DNA from: an uncultured Bacteroidales bacterium
Lineage (GTDB): Bacteria; Bacteroidota; Bacteroidia; Bacteroidales; Bacteroidaceae
Length of the DNA: 39,728 nt
Assembly: GCA_945833885.1 (NCBI GenBank)
Contig: CAMAFY010000026.1
Span: forward strand, 1 to 39,728
Reading direction: 5' to 3'
Part shown: piece by piece, positions 37,448 through 39,728 of the stretch
How positions within the stretch are numbered: position 1 is the stretch's first letter
How the letters are laid out: the number at the start of each line of letters is the position of its first letter
The notes under the pieces: generated by a model
Database searches by the model: none
What the model was told of the DNA's origin: nothing
The model's input: the letters and a program-made list of their open reading frames with translations, nothing else
Translations under genes and position numbers: made by a program

Positions 37448-38143
37448 TTGCTTTTTCGAGGGGGCGAGGATGGGGAGGGTAGTGTCGGCTTCTCCGTCGC
37501 TGGTTTCCAGCACAATCGTTATCTGGTTGGCGCCTGTGAGAATGGCGTTTGCCAGTTCGGCGGCATCAGCAGATTCGATCTTTCCGTTGTCGTTCACGTC
37601 GGCCTCCTGGTGGTCGAAGCGATTTTCGCTGTCGTTTCCACGGATGATTTCAGCGATGGCACTCACGTCGGCGACGTTCACCTTCCGGTTTTTCGTCACA
37701 TCCTGCAAGGCAAATGTGTAGCATTCGAGGTCGCATTGCGTGTCGCCCACCGCAGTCTGCACGCCCGCGGTGTAACTGTATAGGGCATCGGCTCCCATGT
37801 CGGGACGCACGATGTAGAGGTTTCCGGATTCAAAATCCGCCGTGTCGTCCATAAGACCGACAACGTATTCCTTGCCCTCGTCGCCTTTTTCCCGGACTTC
37901 CTTCACGATATACCGTTCGGCATCAGCGCCGAAATAGTAGCCGTCGACGGTGGAAGGAACGGCGAGGACATAGAGTTTGCCGGCGGAAATCGCGCGGACC
38001 GTCTCGATACGGTCGTATTTTGCGCCGGAAGTGGCGCCAGTCTGCAGTTGTCCTGTGGGGATGGTGAGTACGGAGGCGGAGGATTGCGCCTGCAAGGTCA
38101 GTGTCGCCAGCAGGGCAAACGGGAGGAGAATATGGCGTTTCAT
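37445..38143 (-). CDS. exported protein with dockerin-like EF-hand repeat
   Basis: A 232-residue exported protein (signal MKRHILLPFALLATLTLQAQ; start at 38143, a slightly longer frame from 38158 is possible). Residues 25-145 form a beta-rich domain I do not recognise. Residues 150-205 hold two dockerin type I-like calcium-binding half-repeats: NRKVNVADVSAIAEIIRG and ADVNDNGKIESADAAELANAIL, the latter with the D-x-N-x-x-G-x-I pattern. In gut Bacteroidota such domains are common on secreted proteins without a cellulosome. It begins 18 bp after the lipase-like gene, so the two form an operon. Confidence 0.8.
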   Translation of the reverse strand: MKRHILLPFALLATLTLQAQSSASVLTIPTGQLQTGATSGAKYDRIETVRAISAGKLYVLAVPSTVDGYYFGADAERYIVKEVREKGDEGKEYVVGLMDDTADFESGNLYIVRPDMGADALYSYTAGVQTAVGDTQCDLECYTFALQDVTKNRKVNVADVSAIAEIIRGNDSENRFDHQEADVNDNGKIESADAAELANAILTGANQITIVLETSDGEADTTLPILAPSKKQ

Positions 38144-38161
38144 AGGATTTCCAGACATTTT

Positions 38162-39346
38162 TTATCGAAGGGATTCGCAGAAGAGTAAAAGATAGAACTT
38201 GGTTCCGTAGCCCATGTGAGTCTTTTCATAAGATTTTAACCTCCATTCTCCTGTTACGTTTAGGGTGGTAGCCTCTTTCAATTCGACGTCACATCCCAAG
38301 GCTTTAAAGTGGTTGTATGCGTTTACGGACTGGGAGTAGGGCACAACCTCATCGTTTTCCCAATGGTAGAAGACGATGGGCTTGGTGGGTGTCCAGCCTT
38401 CCAGCAGGTTGCTCTGCTTCAAAGCCTTTTGAAGGGTGCGGTAGAGTTTGCTGCTGCGGTCCTTGTATTCCGGACGGATGATGTCGTAGAAACCCACCTT
38501 TCCGCCGAAATAGTTGGCAATCGTCGAGTTAAGGTCTGCCGCTGTGGTGTTTTTCTCCCGCATCTTTGCCAGCAAACCTGACTGGAGAAACTTCTCGGTG
38601 TATATCTCTTCTTCGCTCAAAGCGCGCATGATGCTGTTACCGAAGGTGTACTTCAGACCATCAATGGCAAAGGGAATGTATAAGGAATAGCACATGTCGT
38701 CCTGCTGTTCCATGGTGTCGAAGATCTCGGATTGTTGGTGAGGTCCTGCTCCGCAGAGGGTTCTTTTCAGTTTGACTTTGTCCTTTACGGCCTGGCTGGC
38801 TTCGGTCTCTAAGTACTTATGTACGGCCAATGCTGTCGCACCACCCTGTGAATAGCCCTCGTTCAGGGTGTAGTAATCATCTTCAAAATGGTAGTTTCCA
38901 TTTCTTTTACTGCTTTGAGTTGTGATGTAATCTATGGCAGCCGTAATGCCGTCAACGATGTTTCGTGCGGTCAAAGTGGCGCACATGTAGGGGTGGGTTG
39001 TCCCCACACTCTCCCCGTAACCTAAGTAATCGGGGGCAACGACCATGGCAAGTTCCGTGCCGTCGCACATATATTTCACCTCCTCAACCTGTGGACTTGA
39101 CCCCGTCGGTGTGATTGCATCATTCGTGGTGGTCGGATGATTGTGGACCATAATGAACTTGATGTTGCTGTAAACTTGGTTCACATATATCTTCTCCGAC
39201 AGGGTAATGGGGTTGTTGAAGGCGTCCACGCTCTGGTATTTCAGCGTGTATGCGTTGACGATGGCAGTGACACGTGCGGCGCTTGCAGCGGTGTTTACCA
39301 CCAAAATCATGGCGGTTGCCAGTATAAGTTTCCGTAATAGTCTCAT
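38162..39346 (-). CDS. exported alpha/beta-hydrolase, secretory-lipase-like
   Basis: A 394-residue exported serine hydrolase; the ATG at 39346 gives the signal MRLLRKLILATAMILVVNTAASAA, while the frame open upstream to 39652 would read through promoter sequence. The nucleophile elbow is GYSQGGATAL (Ser166); the likely acid and base are Asp332 in FYHWENDEVVPYSQS and His377 in EKTHMGYGTKFYL. VVAPDYLGYGES upstream is the usual oxyanion-side segment. The overall pattern is closest to the secretory lipase (PF03583-like) or cutinase-like esterases. The substrate is unknown. It is first in an operon with the dockerin-like gene. Confidence 0.8.
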   Translation of the reverse strand: MRLLRKLILATAMILVVNTAASAARVTAIVNAYTLKYQSVDAFNNPITLSEKIYVNQVYSNIKFIMVHNHPTTTNDAITPTGSSPQVEEVKYMCDGTELAMVVAPDYLGYGESVGTTHPYMCATLTARNIVDGITAAIDYITTQSSKRNGNYHFEDDYYTLNEGYSQGGATALAVHKYLETEASQAVKDKVKLKRTLCGAGPHQQSEIFDTMEQQDDMCYSLYIPFAIDGLKYTFGNSIMRALSEEEIYTEKFLQSGLLAKMREKNTTAADLNSTIANYFGGKVGFYDIIRPEYKDRSSKLYRTLQKALKQSNLLEGWTPTKPIVFYHWENDEVVPYSQSVNAYNHFKALGCDVELKEATTLNVTGEWRLKSYEKTHMGYGTKFYLLLFCESLR

Positions 39347-39379
39347 GTGTGTTGCGGTTATGATAACATTGATGCGGGG

Positions 39380-39387
39380 CAAATTTA
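39380..39387 (-). promoter_or_regulatory. -7 promoter element of the lipase-dockerin operon
   Basis: CAAATTTA on the plus strand reads TAAATTTG on the minus strand, fitting TAnnTTTG; leader about 27 nt. No exact -33 TTTG at the right distance. Confidence 0.5.
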
Positions 39388-39613
39388 CGGAAAATTCAGC
39401 AAATGGTTGTAGAAAAAGGTAAAAAACAAGCAAAACATCAGACGGAATGCCGTGATACTTCCATATAGTAAGCAAGTGTGTAAGATAATTCCAAGCCAGG
39501 TTCGGCAATTCGTAGAGCATGGATTTTGCGATAGATATAACGTTTTGCAGGTTCTTCGCGGTAGGAAACGGGGCGATTTCGTGCCACGGAGTTGATTTTT
39601 TTGCGCGTTTTCT

Positions 39614-39643
39614 TTTGTCTTCGGTTCTTTTTCCGTACTTTTG
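39614..39643 (+). promoter_or_regulatory. promoter of tRNA-Arg
   Basis: TTTG (39614-39617), 18-bp spacer, TACTTTTG (39636-39643); transcription would start near 39650, just before the tRNA. Confidence 0.65.
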
Positions 39644-39653
39644 CACCCGCATT

Positions 39654-39727
39654 GGCCCGGTAGCTTAGCTGAATAGAGCGTCAGATTCCGGTTCTGAAGG
39701 TCCTGGGTTTGAATCCCAGCCGGGTCA
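39654..39727 (+). tRNA. tRNA-Arg, anticodon CCG
   Basis: Full cloverleaf: acceptor GGCCCGG (39654-39660) with CCGGGTC (39720-39726, one G-U), D-arm GCTTAGCTGAATAGAGC, anticodon stem TCAGA/TCTGA around loop TTCCGGT giving anticodon CCG (reads CGG), T-arm CTGGG-TTTGAAT-CCCAG, discriminator A at 39727. The window ends one base later, so an encoded CCA cannot be judged. Confidence 0.93.
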
Positions 39728-39728
39728 C

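Larger units (their letters stand above)
39347..39653. other. gap between the lipase-like gene and tRNA-Arg
   Basis: Contains divergent promoters only; the stretch 39410-39600 shows nothing I can assign. Confidence 0.5.

Noticed and set aside
39347-39652. Upstream extension of the lipase-like protein by 102 residues
   Set aside because: It would cover the -7 element and place the signal peptide in the middle of the protein.

Overview
The window looks like a Bacteroidota chromosome, order Bacteroidales and probably a Prevotella-like T9SS-bearing lineage with fairly high GC. Evidence: promoters of the -33 TTTG / -7 TAnnTTTG type, little Shine-Dalgarno signal, a BspA-type leucine-rich-repeat protein with a type IX secretion C-terminal domain, GH2/GH92/GH95 glycosidases with signal peptides, and the lineage-typical order acpP-fabF-rnc. 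Genus assignment is inference.

Layout. 1-6.8 kb: end of acpP, fabF, an rnc with a giant disordered tail, and greA. 7.2-12.9 kb: a HIT-family protein, a secreted GH95 alpha-L-fucosidase and a DsbD-like transmembrane thiol-disulfide reductase. 13.2-15.3 kb (minus strand): a small ABM-type monooxygenase, an outer-membrane beta-barrel protein and an M15 peptidase. 15.9-19.6 kb: two secreted proteins with T9SS-like C-termini. 20.5-29.3 kb: an AEC permease divergent from a large GH2 beta-galactosidase, then an M16 peptidase. 30.0-33.1 kb: a GH92 alpha-mannosidase fused to a basic-secretory-protein (BSP) peptidase domain. 33.4-36.1 kb: a MerR/GyrI regulator divergent from a MATE efflux pump. 36.2-39.7 kb: fabI, a two-gene dockerin-like/lipase-like operon (all minus), and tRNA-Arg(CCG) at the right edge.

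Functionally the window mixes fatty-acid synthesis (acpP, fabF, fabI), RNA processing and transcription (rnc, greA), and an envelope/secreted glycan and protein degradation set (GH95, GH2, GH92-BSP, M16, M15, lipase-like, T9SS cargo). No susC/susD pair is present, so this is not a classical polysaccharide utilisation locus.

The most unusual signal is intergenic. At least seven gaps hold tandem arrays with a 22-bp period (one more has 44 bp, twice 22). Five arrays share a dyad-symmetric 15-bp core, AAAGT-N5-ACTTT around an almost invariant CGG/CCG, with about 7 bp between cores. Others have unrelated unit sequences but the same 22-bp step. A second signal is a roughly 24-bp double-stranded hairpin just upstream of the rnc start codon, a plausible target for RNase III autoregulation.
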